Positions 25,790 through 34,539 of a DNA stretch of 64,000 nucleotides are shown in pieces. The stretch lies in NCBI RefSeq assembly GCF_000426825.1, contig NZ_AUGC01000006.1, positions 62,001 through 126,000 of the forward strand, given 5' to 3'. The stretch comes from Thermonema rossianum DSM 10300 (lineage in GTDB: Bacteria; Bacteroidota; Bacteroidia; Cytophagales; Thermonemataceae). Made by a program: the position numbers and the translations under genes. The notes beneath the pieces are model-generated. The model saw only the letters and a list, made by a program, of their open reading frames with translations, searched no databases and was not told the DNA's origin. The number at the start of each line of letters is the position of its first letter. Positions within the stretch are counted from its first letter, which is position 1.

Positions 25790-28756
25790 CTATGGGAACT
25801 TAATGGGCAACTTGTCCTTCACTTTATCTTTCAACTTATCTTTTGCCTTGTCGGCTTCTTCTTTTACCTTTTCTTTCACTTCTTCCTTCACCTTCTCAGC
25901 TTCTTCTTTTACTTGCTGCTCCACTTCTTCTTTTTTCTCTTCTACTGCCTGTTGGATGGCTTCTTTCTGCTTTTGCAATTCTTCTTTAGCCACTTCTTTC
26001 ACCTCTTCCTTGGCTGTGCCGCGCGGTTTTACTTTTATCTTCGGTTTGTCGTAAGTGCCTTCTATTTCCACGTCGAACAGCAGACGATCGCCACTTAGCG
26101 CATTGGTGCCCGTCAGCTGATTGACAGCCCCTTGAACGGCTTGCCCTGCGGCGCCTGCCGGCACATCCATTGCCAGGGTAAAGTCGAGACTACCATCAAA
26201 ACCGTTGCTGCCACTCACCGTTATCACGCGGTCGCCACTTTTCACTACAAAAGGCTCATAATTGACGCGCCCCTTGTCTATTTTGATTTTCATGATGACA
26301 TCCTGCAGGCTCATGGGGGCTAAGTCTTTCATTTTGGTCAGGCTGCTGATTTTAGACAGCACCGGTGTATCCTGCAGTGCGGCTTGCGCTATGGCTATCA
26401 AGCCGCCCCCACTCAATGTTTCAAATTTGGGCATAAGATCGCTGCCCAACACGCCGGCCAGGCGCAAGTCAGAAGAGCAGGTCCCCTGCATGGCAGCAGC
26501 CAAGGGCGCCATGCGCTGCACCGTTACAATGCTTTTGTATGCTTCGGGGATTTGTATGTTGGCTACTTTCATTGCAAAATCAAAAAATGGCTTATAAGGG
26601 TCGGAAGTATCGTACACACCACTCAGCAGCAATTGCCCCCCCAAGGTATGGGTACTTACATTTTCGAACACCACCTTGCCTTCACGCATAATGATTTTGC
26701 CTACCAAGTCTTTCAAAAGCAAGTTATCATAAACCACTTCTTGTATTTTGGCATCGAACACAAAATCGAGGTTTTTAGGAATGGCAATGGCTGCCAAATC
26801 TACCGTATCGGCTCCGGCAGCTGCAGCCGTGCCGGTTGTTTCTGCTGCTTCTTCTTCCGTCATCCACTCGTTCACATCAAAATGCTTGGATTCCATATGC
26901 ATCTTGCCACGCAACACAGCATCGTGAAAGGTGTAAGCCATATAATTGGCAATGGTACCTACCAATCGGAAGTCGGACTTGCCGGCGCTGCCGGTCATTT
27001 GCTCTACAATAATTTCGCGGGGCGAAATGCGGGCTGCCGCCTGTTGTATGCGCACCTCTGGCATGTCGCTTGTCATATAGCGAAAGTCTGTCATGCGTGC
27101 ATAGCCCGAAAAATCGAGTTGGTCATATTTTTCTTGTTCAATCAAAGCCATATTGCCTTTTGCGTGCAGGTCGGCGTCTATTTTACCAGCCAGCTGCATG
27201 CCTTCCAAGGGGTAGAGGCGTGTTAACTTTTCAAGGTCGGCTTTGCCTTTGGCATTGACGTCAAAGTTCACTTTATCGAAATCTTGAATGAGAGCACTCA
27301 CTTCTATTGGCTCGCCATCGAAGAGCATGGTAAACTGCCGGAGGTGGAAAGTAGAGCCGGGCAATGAGCCATCGCTTTGCAGGGTGGCAGCCAAGTTCAG
27401 CTTTTCCAAAGGCTTAGGCACTTCGGCGGTCTTTATATAACCGTCTGCAAGGCTCATCTGCGCATTTACCACGGGCATTTGCCGGTCATTGTAGGTGCCT
27501 TCTACCTTGGCATCCAGCGAAAAGGTGCCTTTCAACTGCATGCCCTCCATGGGAAATATAGTTGCCATATCGGCTAAATTCAAACGAGCCTTTGCATCTA
27601 CATACATGTCTATGGATTCCAGCCCCCGGAAATTGGCGCGCATGTCTATGGGGTTTTTGCCCAAATCCATATGGAAGCGCTTCAGGTCGAGCAGCGTATT
27701 CTCAAGATTTCCATCCGGGTTTTCCAGCTCTACATTCAGCTGCACGTTCTTCACTTCCGCAGGCATACCGGGGTACTGAAAATGGCCGTCTTTCACTTCC
27801 AATCGCAAACCAAACCCCGGCATCTGCACCGCATTGTATGTGCCTTTTACCACGCCTTCGAACTGAACACTACCCGATGCCTTCAAGTCATTGAAAGAAG
27901 AGGAATAAACACCCGGCACCAACGAAAGCAGCTGTTTGAAGCCCGTTTCCGGAGCGTTGTATTTCAAATCCAACACAATATTGGTATCGGGCATGGCAAT
28001 GCTTCCCTCAAAATGCAAAGGGAACTCGTTTATTTTCAGAATATTGTCTTTGAAAGTGTAGCGGCTTTGCGCCAAATCCATGCCCATGGTGATGCCGGCA
28101 CTTACTTTCTTATTGCTTATATACTCCACACCGTCATAGGCAACGGAAGTAGCCGCTATTTCGGTTTGTGTAATCATATCGAACACATCGGCCTGCAAGT
28201 TGCCCGAACCGGTATGATTGACCCCCGTCAAACGCACATATACCGGCAGGCTGCGGTCGTCATAAACGATATAGCCGTTTTCGATGCGCCATTCGTCAAT
28301 AGCCAAAGAAAGAGGTGCTGCCTCTTCCTCTTGAAGCGTATCGGCCGGCTGTTCCAGGAAAATATCCCAATTGGCTTGGCCTTCTGCGTTGACCAGGGCG
28401 TGAATGCGTGGTTCAATGAGTTGCACCGAGCGTATTTTCATTTCATCGCCAAAGAGCACACTCCACAGATCAAGGCTTAAGCGAAACGAACACACCGATA
28501 AGAGCGTATCGCCGGCAAAGGGGGCACGGTTCACTACCCCAAAGTCATCCAAACGGGCATTCAGGTGCGGGAAATCCCGCAACAGACTTACCGAAAAATT
28601 ATCGGTATCGAAAAACACATCAGCAGCCACATATTGTGCTATCTGCTTACGCACGGCTGCTTGTATGTTGTCTTTAAAGACAAGCGGAATCAGTGCTATG
28701 CAAAGTGCCAACACAAGCAACAAAGCACCGGCGGCAATGAGGATTTTCTTTTTCAT
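25790..28756 (-). CDS. AsmA-like envelope protein with charged coiled-coil tail
   Basis: The 988-residue protein has one N-terminal membrane helix (about 5-28), an AsmA N-terminal domain and a long repetitive beta region. Repeated strands of the EGMQLxGxxDxDxxxxG type are visible, and an AsmA C-terminal domain (residues about 600-900) follows. The last 80 residues are almost only K, E, A, V and D and form a predicted charged coiled coil. AsmA/TamB-like proteins form long hydrophobic-grooved bridges that move phospholipid between inner and outer membranes; that role is inferred here. It is a single gene, convergent with the SDR gene. Confidence 0.9.
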   Translation of the reverse strand: MKKKILIAAGALLLVLALCIALIPLVFKDNIQAAVRKQIAQYVAADVFFDTDNFSVSLLRDFPHLNARLDDFGVVNRAPFAGDTLLSVCSFRLSLDLWSVLFGDEMKIRSVQLIEPRIHALVNAEGQANWDIFLEQPADTLQEEEAAPLSLAIDEWRIENGYIVYDDRSLPVYVRLTGVNHTGSGNLQADVFDMITQTEIAATSVAYDGVEYISNKKVSAGITMGMDLAQSRYTFKDNILKINEFPLHFEGSIAMPDTNIVLDLKYNAPETGFKQLLSLVPGVYSSSFNDLKASGSVQFEGVVKGTYNAVQMPGFGLRLEVKDGHFQYPGMPAEVKNVQLNVELENPDGNLENTLLDLKRFHMDLGKNPIDMRANFRGLESIDMYVDAKARLNLADMATIFPMEGMQLKGTFSLDAKVEGTYNDRQMPVVNAQMSLADGYIKTAEVPKPLEKLNLAATLQSDGSLPGSTFHLRQFTMLFDGEPIEVSALIQDFDKVNFDVNAKGKADLEKLTRLYPLEGMQLAGKIDADLHAKGNMALIEQEKYDQLDFSGYARMTDFRYMTSDMPEVRIQQAAARISPREIIVEQMTGSAGKSDFRLVGTIANYMAYTFHDAVLRGKMHMESKHFDVNEWMTEEEAAETTGTAAAAGADTVDLAAIAIPKNLDFVFDAKIQEVVYDNLLLKDLVGKIIMREGKVVFENVSTHTLGGQLLLSGVYDTSDPYKPFFDFAMKVANIQIPEAYKSIVTVQRMAPLAAAMQGTCSSDLRLAGVLGSDLMPKFETLSGGGLIAIAQAALQDTPVLSKISSLTKMKDLAPMSLQDVIMKIKIDKGRVNYEPFVVKSGDRVITVSGSNGFDGSLDFTLAMDVPAGAAGQAVQGAVNQLTGTNALSGDRLLFDVEIEGTYDKPKIKVKPRGTAKEEVKEVAKEELQKQKEAIQQAVEEKKEEVEQQVKEEAEKVKEEVKEKVKEEADKAKDKLKDKVKDKLPIKFP

Positions 28757-28889
28757 AAGTACCGTGATTTAGAAAGTGATTTTGTTAAGCTAAAGTAATA
28801 CATTTTTTTGAGCTTAAAGCGGTTTGCGTTATATTTACCTGTCTAAAAAGCAAAAGGGCACCATTTTACACACATGTAAGTAGTATCCC

Positions 28890-29768
28890 ATGAAAGGAAT
28901 CATTTTAGCCGGCGGTTCAGGTACCCGCCTCTACCCTATTACACAAGGCATTAGCAAACAACTGATGCCCATTTACGATAAACCAATGATCTACTACCCG
29001 CTTTCTACTTTGATGATGGCGGGCATTCGCGATATCTTGATTATTTCCACCCCTCAGGACCTGCCCCGCTTCGAACAGCTGCTGGGCGACGGCAGCCGCA
29101 TCGGTTGCCATTTTCAATATGCCGTGCAAGAACGCCCCGAAGGCTTGGCGCAAGCTTTCATCATTGGCGAATCCTTTATAGGCAACGATAAAGTAGCCCT
29201 TATTTTGGGCGACAACATATTCTATGGTACGGGCTTGTCACAAACGCTTAAGTCTTGCAATGACCCGGAAGGGGGCATCATCTTTGCCTACCACGTGCAA
29301 GACCCCGAACGTTACGGCGTGGTTACTTTCGACAAAGACATGCGCGTGCTTTCCATTGAAGAGAAGCCCCAAAAGCCCAAGTCCAACTACGCCGTGCCCG
29401 GTATCTATTTTTACGACAACCGGGTGATAGACATAGCCAAGGCGCTCAAGCCCTCGCCCCGTGGCGAATACGAAATTACGGACGTAAACAAAGCCTACCT
29501 TGAAATGGGCGCCCTGACAGTGAAGGTAATGAACCGTGGCACGGCTTGGCTCGATACAGGCACCTTCCAATCGCTTATGCAAGCCTCTTTGTTTGTGCAG
29601 GTGATAGAAGAGCGCCAAGGGCTCAAGATAGGATGCATCGAAGAGGTGGCTTACCGCAATGGCTTTATCGATGCCGAACAGCTGGAACGTATAGCCCAGC
29701 CGTTACTAAAAAGCGGATATGGACAGTATTTGTTGCAAATCTTACAACAAGAAAAAATCCACCAATAA
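28890..29768 (+). CDS. rfbA: Glucose-1-phosphate thymidylyltransferase
   Basis: This enzyme makes dTDP-glucose from dTTP and glucose-1-phosphate, the first step to dTDP-L-rhamnose and other deoxysugars of surface glycans. The 292-residue protein has the nucleotidyltransferase signature [11 protein letters not shown] near its start, and LGDNIFYG and GTAWLDTGT further on, all typical of RmlA/RfbA. The other rml genes are not adjacent. It is divergent from the AsmA-like gene and is followed by an M23 peptidase gene 72 bp downstream on the same strand. Confidence 0.95.
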   Translation: MKGIILAGGSGTRLYPITQGISKQLMPIYDKPMIYYPLSTLMMAGIRDILIISTPQDLPRFEQLLGDGSRIGCHFQYAVQERPEGLAQAFIIGESFIGNDKVALILGDNIFYGTGLSQTLKSCNDPEGGIIFAYHVQDPERYGVVTFDKDMRVLSIEEKPQKPKSNYAVPGIYFYDNRVIDIAKALKPSPRGEYEITDVNKAYLEMGALTVKVMNRGTAWLDTGTFQSLMQASLFVQVIEERQGLKIGCIEEVAYRNGFIDAEQLERIAQPLLKSGYGQYLLQILQQEKIHQ

Positions 29769-29840
29769 ACCCGCCTCCGGGCTTTTCGTATAAGAAGCAA
29801 GGCGGTTGGAATTCAGATAAGGCGAGACGGATACAAACGC

Positions 29841-30737
29841 ATGAGAAAGAAAAAAGAAACACTTTACACTTGGCTGACCCACCCCTATCGCCTGGTGATG
29901 CGGGATGAAGAGCGACTGGCTGATTATAAATCCTACCCCATCACGCGGGCGAAGATACTGGCCATTACGGTGCCGCTCATACTATTGGTGTTTGTGGGAG
30001 GCTTTTGGCTGTCTTCCTATCTGCACGAGCATGGCAGCTTTGGCAAGCAAGAAACCCAAACCGTCAAGCGTGAGCTTATTCAGCTTTATCAGACCATCGA
30101 CTCTTTGGAGATAGCACTTCAGTACAATGAGCAGTACATACAAACCCTTCACCAAGTCATCCGTGGCGACGTAGCACCCTGGAAAGAAGAAGCAGAAAAG
30201 GCCCGGGCCGGTAAGAGCGAAGAGGTAAAGATAGCGCAGACCGACAGCATAGACTTGGATTATGTTTCCGAAGCAGAGCTGGCATTGCGTAGCGAATATG
30301 AACAAGAAGCCGATCAAGCAAACGCTACTACTTATTATCAAGTGGCGAACCAAGCAGGCAGTGCCTCTATAGGTATTTTGTTTCCCCCCTTGCAAGGCAT
30401 CGTTTCCGGGCGTTTCAGCATGGAACAAAAGCATTATGGCATTGACATAGTGGCCAAAGCCAATGCCCCCATTCATAGCATTGCCGACGGGACTGTCATC
30501 TTCGCCGGATGGACCGACGAAACGGGCAACGTCATTGCCATACAACACAGTGGCAACTTGATTTCTGTTTATAAACACAATGCCAAATTGCTCAAGCAGG
30601 TAGGCGACATCGTAAGCTCCGGCGAAGCCATTGCCATTATCGGTAATACAGGTAAGTATAGCACAGGACCACATCTCCATTTTGAGCTCTGGCTCAAGGG
30701 AAATCCTGTAAATCCTGAACAGTTGATTGCATTTTAG
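29841..30737 (+). CDS. Membrane-anchored M23 (LytM) peptidase
   Basis: The 298-residue protein has a cytoplasmic N-tail, one membrane helix (about residues 38-58), a helical stalk and a C-terminal LytM domain. The zinc motif is visible as HYGIDIV (His about 196, Asp about 200) and GPHLHFELW (about 275), so it should cleave peptidoglycan cross-links in the periplasm. The next gene, 33 bp downstream, is a bactofilin. The same pairing is known in Helicobacter (Csd1/CcmA) and other bacteria, where the cytoskeletal bactofilin positions the hydrolase to shape the cell. Confidence 0.92.
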   Translation: MRKKKETLYTWLTHPYRLVMRDEERLADYKSYPITRAKILAITVPLILLVFVGGFWLSSYLHEHGSFGKQETQTVKRELIQLYQTIDSLEIALQYNEQYIQTLHQVIRGDVAPWKEEAEKARAGKSEEVKIAQTDSIDLDYVSEAELALRSEYEQEADQANATTYYQVANQAGSASIGILFPPLQGIVSGRFSMEQKHYGIDIVAKANAPIHSIADGTVIFAGWTDETGNVIAIQHSGNLISVYKHNAKLLKQVGDIVSSGEAIAIIGNTGKYSTGPHLHFELWLKGNPVNPEQLIAF

Positions 30738-30770
30738 TTGTAAGTGGAAAAATATTAAACAGGAAGAATT

Positions 30771-31238
30771 ATGTTCATGGCCGTATTTAGTAGCACTCCC
30801 AGCAAAGGGAACGAACCGCAAGACCTTCATGCCAACACCCATATTGGTGCCGGCACACATTTTACCGGCAATGTAGAGGCTTCGGGCAACATACGTATTG
30901 ACGGGCGCGTAACCGGCGACGTCATCAGCAAAGCGAAGATAGTAACCGGTACCAAGTCCATTGTGCAGGGCAATGTGGTTGCCGAAAATATGGAGGTAGA
31001 AGGCGAAATTATTGGCAAGGTAGTAGTCGCTGATACACTGGTGCTCAAAAGCACCGCACAAATTACCGGTGACATCTACACGCGCAAGCTCATCATAGAA
31101 GCGGGCGCCGTCTTTACCGGTACCTGCTCCATGGGCGATGAAAAGATCATCAAAGAAGCACGCAGCAGCATTGTAAAAGATACGCCCAAAGACAACACCT
31201 CTTTGCCTAAAGAGCAAGTTAAGGTAGAAACTAAATAA
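30771..31238 (+). CDS. Bactofilin (polymer-forming cytoskeletal protein)
   Basis: A 155-residue protein whose central part (about 25-120) is a right-handed beta helix of short repeated turns, such as GNIRIDGRVTGDV and AQITGDIYTRKLIIEAGAVFTGTCSM. Flexible ends with a lysine/glutamate-rich C-terminus flank it. Bactofilins assemble into filaments without nucleotides and recruit cell-wall enzymes. It lies directly after an M23 peptidase gene, supporting a joint role in cell shape, and 11 bp before the ATP synthase F0 genes. Confidence 0.95.
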   Translation: MFMAVFSSTPSKGNEPQDLHANTHIGAGTHFTGNVEASGNIRIDGRVTGDVISKAKIVTGTKSIVQGNVVAENMEVEGEIIGKVVVADTLVLKSTAQITGDIYTRKLIIEAGAVFTGTCSMGDEKIIKEARSSIVKDTPKDNTSLPKEQVKVETK

Positions 31239-31249
31239 GCCCCAACGCT

Positions 31250-31477
31250 TTGTCAAAGAACGAAAAAAAACCCCGCTCCAAGCCACTGCACGATTATATG
31301 CGCTATAGTGGCTTGGGCATTCAAATGCTGGCAACCATAGGCATCTTTTTGTGGATAGGTATGCAAATAGACCGGAAGCTCTCATGGGAGTTCCCGGTAT
31401 TTACCATTATCTTTGTGCTGATAGGAATCGTTGGTTCTATCATCTCTCTGATAAAAAACCTATCCCAAGACTCATGA
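31250..31477 (+). CDS. AtpZ/AtpI family ATP synthase accessory protein
   Basis: A 75-residue protein with two membrane helices (about 22-42 and 48-70) and the GLGIQMLATIGIFLWIGMQID pattern of the AtpZ/AtpI family. Members are encoded at the head of ATP synthase operons and help c-ring assembly or ion supply. The start is TTG at 31250, 11 bp after the bactofilin stop; an internal ATG would remove the charged N-terminus. Its stop overlaps the next start (ATGA). Confidence 0.85.
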   Translation: MSKNEKKPRSKPLHDYMRYSGLGIQMLATIGIFLWIGMQIDRKLSWEFPVFTIIFVLIGIVGSIISLIKNLSQDS

Positions 31478-31848
31478 AACAATCGTGGAAAACTTCTCTG
31501 GCATTAAGTCTTTTTGCTGCCGCCTTTTTCCTGCTGGGCGAGCACTATCAATGGAGCTGGTTACCTGCCGAAAAATGGTGGATTTTGATTTTTATATTGG
31601 CTATTTCACTGCTTAGCGCTCTTTTACACAGCTTAGGCGTAAAAGAAAACGACCCCCATACTTTACAAAAAGCCTTTTTCACCAGTCTCACCTTGCGCAT
31701 GTTCTTGTCGCTTGCTTTCATAGGCATTTTTCTGTGGCAAGGTGTCAGCCGGCCCTTCCACTTCGTAGTCCTCTTCTTTGTCTTATACTTTCTATTCGTT
31801 GGATTTGAAATTTACCATCTATTGACTAACTTGCGAGCCGATTCTTAA
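31474..31848 (+). CDS. Small membrane protein of the ATP synthase operon
   Basis: A 124-residue protein with four predicted membrane helices and short charged loops. It starts at ATG 31474, overlapping the AtpZ stop by four bases, and ends 15 bp before atpB. Its position matches that of AtpI-like proteins in Bacteroidota F0 operons. The sequence is too plain to be assigned beyond this, so the functional link rests on context. Confidence 0.8.
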   Translation: MKQSWKTSLALSLFAAAFFLLGEHYQWSWLPAEKWWILIFILAISLLSALLHSLGVKENDPHTLQKAFFTSLTLRMFLSLAFIGIFLWQGVSRPFHFVVLFFVLYFLFVGFEIYHLLTNLRADS

Positions 31849-31863
31849 ATATACGGATAAACC

Positions 31864-32988
31864 ATGAAATCAATCAAGGCTATACTTCTGATTTTCATTG
31901 CTTTGTTGGGCTTGCAGCTGTCTGCCTATGCCAATCCGCAACCGGAAGAAGAAGAGTTCAATGCAGGTGAGACCATCTTCCACCACTTAAGCAACTCTCA
32001 TGAATGGCACCTCTTCTCCATTGGCGACACACACGTAAGCATCCCTTTGCCTGTTATCTTATATACCCCCAATGGTTTAGACGTGTTTCTGTCGAGTGAG
32101 TTCCATCATGGGAAAGTTACCGAAGAAGGCATTATGCTGGAAAGAGGAAAAAACACTTATATTATAGAGCATGACCATATCAAATTAGCCGGTCACGAAG
32201 AAGCTGCGGTCTATGATTTTTCTATTACCAAGAACGTAGCCTCCATGTTCTTGAGCGTGGTGCTGCTCTTTATTATCTTTGGAAAGGTGGCAAAGTCTTA
32301 CCAAACAGACAAGCCGCAAGCGCCCAAAGGACTTGCCGGGCTTGTAGAGCCGGTGATTCTCTTCGTACGCGATGAGATTGCCGTTCCTGCCATCGGCAAA
32401 GACAAGTACGAGCGCTTCATGCCTTACTTGCTGACCGTCTTTTTCTACATCTGGATAAACAACCTGCTTGGCTTGTTGCCGGGCGCTGCCAACCTCACCG
32501 GCAACATCACCATCACCGCCACTCTTGCCGGCTTCACTTTGATGATGATTCTTTTCAATGGCAACAAAAACTACTGGGGACACATATTTGCGCCCCCGGT
32601 GCCTACTTGGCTCTACCCTATCATGATTCCCATTGAGATAGTAGGTATTTTCACCAAACCCTTTGCCTTGGCTATCCGTTTGTTTGCCAACATTACCGCC
32701 GGCCATATCGTTATCTTGAGCCTCCTTTCTCTTATCTTCATATTCAAAAGCTTTGCCGTAGCGCCTATCAGTGTGGGCTTTGCCCTCTTTATCAATGGCT
32801 TGGAATTGCTGGTGGCGTTTATTCAGGCATTCGTATTTACGCTGCTTAGTGCCCTCTTTATCGGGCAAGCCGTAGAAGAGCATCACCACGAAGAGCACGA
32901 AGCGCACCACCCTGCACATGAAGAAGCCAATCATGCAGAGAAGCCCGCACAGGCAGAAATAAAAGAAGAGGTGGCTGTAACGGCTTAA
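31864..32988 (+). CDS. atpB: ATP synthase F0 subunit a
   Basis: Subunit a forms the two half-channels for the coupling ion beside the c-ring. The 374-residue protein begins with a signal-like leader and a periplasmic domain (HHLSNSHEWHLFSIGDTH) typical of Bacteroidota. It continues with the membrane core, including the essential arginine in FALAIRLFANITAGH (about residue 275). It ends in a histidine/glutamate-rich tail (HHHEEHEAHHPAH). It is third in the F0 gene set and precedes atpE. Confidence 0.97.
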   Translation: MKSIKAILLIFIALLGLQLSAYANPQPEEEEFNAGETIFHHLSNSHEWHLFSIGDTHVSIPLPVILYTPNGLDVFLSSEFHHGKVTEEGIMLERGKNTYIIEHDHIKLAGHEEAAVYDFSITKNVASMFLSVVLLFIIFGKVAKSYQTDKPQAPKGLAGLVEPVILFVRDEIAVPAIGKDKYERFMPYLLTVFFYIWINNLLGLLPGAANLTGNITITATLAGFTLMMILFNGNKNYWGHIFAPPVPTWLYPIMIPIEIVGIFTKPFALAIRLFANITAGHIVILSLLSLIFIFKSFAVAPISVGFALFINGLELLVAFIQAFVFTLLSALFIGQAVEEHHHEEHEAHHPAHEEANHAEKPAQAEIKEEVAVTA

Positions 32989-33037
32989 TGCCATAAAACT
33001 AAAACAAAGGCTTTCATTCACTTAAACAATAAAAACT

Positions 33038-33286
33038 ATGTTAGCAACTCTGATTGTATTCTTGTTGGAAGGTCTGGTAGGTTTGGGCGCCGGCTTGGGT
33101 GCCGGTGTAGTAGCCTTGGGCGCCGGTTTGGGTATCGGTCGCATTGGTGGTCAAGCTATGGACGCCATTGCACGTCAGCCCGAAGCCGGAGCTAAGGTGC
33201 AAACCGCTATGATTATTTCTGCTGCTCTTATCGAGGGTGTAGCCCTCTTTGGTGCAGTAGTGTGCTTGTTGCTGGCACTTTCCTAA
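33038..33286 (+). CDS. atpE: ATP synthase F0 subunit c
   Basis: An 82-residue hairpin of two membrane helices joined by the polar loop ARQPEA. The first helix has an extended glycine motif (GAGLGAGVVALGAGLGIGRIGG), needed for tight c-ring packing. The second carries the ion-binding glutamate in SAALIEGVALFG. The motif fits a proton-type c subunit, though Na+ use cannot be fully excluded from sequence. A strong hairpin follows the stop. Confidence 0.97.
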   Translation: MLATLIVFLLEGLVGLGAGLGAGVVALGAGLGIGRIGGQAMDAIARQPEAGAKVQTAMIISAALIEGVALFGAVVCLLLALS

Positions 33287-33297
33287 TTATCAGGTAT

Positions 33298-33339
33298 GGC
33301 AAAGCTCCCTGAACCGCGCTTGGCGGCAGGGGCTTTGCC
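33298..33339 (+). promoter_or_regulatory. Hairpin between atpE and atpF
   Basis: GGCAAAGC-CCCTG (33298-33311) pairs with CAGGGGCTTTGCC (33327-33339), followed by TCCTTTCTTG. It may act as a partial terminator or 3' stabiliser that raises subunit c yield over downstream subunits. Confidence 0.7.
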
Positions 33340-33405
33340 TCCTTTCTTGCTTAGTCTAACAGATTTTAGATATACCCTGATTACCATTTAAAACACAAAC
33401 GAACT

Positions 33406-33900
33406 ATGCAACTGCTTACCCCTGAACTCGGTTTGTTTTTCTGGCAGCTCGTCACTTTCCTCTTGGTGGTATTCCTGCTTACCAAATATGCATGGAAGCC
33501 CATCTTACAAGGCATCAAGAAGCGTGAAGAGGAAATCACTCACGCCTTGGCTGCTGCCGAAAAAGCACGCGAAGAGATGCAGCGTATCTCTGCCGAGAAC
33601 GAAAAGCTGCTTCAAGAAGCACGTATTGAAAAAGACCAAATCCTGAAAAAAGCACAAGAGACTGCCCGTCAGTTGGTGGATGAAGCAAAAGAAAACGCCA
33701 AGAAAGAAGCTAACCGCATGATTGAAGATGCCCGCCGCATCATTGAATCAGAGAAAAATGCGGCATTGAGCGAAATCAAAGCTCAAATAGCTACGCTTTC
33801 TGTACAAGTAGCCGAACGTATTCTTAAAAATCAACTCTCAGAAGAAGCCAAGCAAAAGGCTTATATCGAAGAGTTATTGAAAGATATTAAACTAAACTAA
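33406..33900 (+). CDS. atpF: ATP synthase F0 subunit b
   Basis: The peripheral-stalk subunit: one N-terminal membrane helix (about residues 8-26) followed by a long, strongly charged helix rich in A, E, K and R that dimerises and reaches up to delta and alpha. At 164 residues it has the usual length. It starts 119 bp after atpE, beyond a hairpin, and is separated from atpH by a single base. Confidence 0.95.
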   Translation: MQLLTPELGLFFWQLVTFLLVVFLLTKYAWKPILQGIKKREEEITHALAAAEKAREEMQRISAENEKLLQEARIEKDQILKKAQETARQLVDEAKENAKKEANRMIEDARRIIESEKNAALSEIKAQIATLSVQVAERILKNQLSEEAKQKAYIEELLKDIKLN

Positions 33901-33901
33901 G

Positions 33902-34444
33902 ATGTCTGCACAACGAGTCGCCAAACGCTATGCCCAAGCCCTGCTGGATTTAGCTGTGGAACACAACGCGCTGGATGCTGTTTACCATGACATGGAAGCC
34001 GTTGAGCAGTTCCTCAAGCAAAACAAGCAGGTAGAGGCTATTCTCAATAACCCTATCATCTACAGCTATAAAAAACTGGCCATACTGAAAGCCATCTTCG
34101 AGAAGCACGTGCACCCGCTTACCATGAAATTTATGGAGGCACTCTCGAAGCGCAACCGTGAAAAGATACTTTATGAAATAGCGCTTGCCTTTGAAAAGCT
34201 TTATGAAGAAAAGCAAGGCATTCAGCGGGCATATGTGCAATCAGCTGTAAGCTTGGACGACAAACTAAAAGCAAGCCTCACCGGCTTGGTGGCGAAGGCG
34301 TCCAACAGCAAGCAGGTTCGATTGTTCGAGCAAGTAAACCCTGAATTAATCGGCGGCTTTGTATTGCGTATCGAAGACACCCAACTGGATGCATCGGTAC
34401 GTAGTAAACTGCGCCAAATAGAGATGGAGCTTACCCATGCCTAA
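33902..34444 (+). CDS. atpH: ATP synthase F1 subunit delta
   Basis: The 180-residue delta subunit caps the F1 head and binds the b stalk. It shows the family opening RVAKRYAQALLDLA and the C-terminal signature NPELIGGFVLRIEDTQLDASVRSKL. In most Bacteroidota atpA and atpG follow directly; here a terminator and dapA follow instead, and atpA-atpG lie at 61-63.7 kb on the other strand. Confidence 0.96.
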   Translation: MSAQRVAKRYAQALLDLAVEHNALDAVYHDMEAVEQFLKQNKQVEAILNNPIIYSYKKLAILKAIFEKHVHPLTMKFMEALSKRNREKILYEIALAFEKLYEEKQGIQRAYVQSAVSLDDKLKASLTGLVAKASNSKQVRLFEQVNPELIGGFVLRIEDTQLDASVRSKLRQIEMELTHA

Positions 34445-34475
34445 GTCTTAGAAGCTTCGTTTTTTTTAATAAATT

Positions 34476-34510
34476 GCCATATGCAACTGCCCGTTGTATA
34501 TGGCTTTTTT
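34476..34510 (+). terminator. Terminator of the F0 operon
   Basis: GCCATAT pairs with ATATGGC, with an inner GCAAC/GTTGT extension, followed by TTTTTT. Confidence 0.9.
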
Positions 34511-34539
34511 GTTTGAAACAACATAAAAACACATTCCCT

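Noticed and set aside
32185-33021. A long antisense frame (278 residues) opposite atpB
   Set aside because: It is the shadow of atpB: low-complexity H/K/E-rich composition and no start signal.
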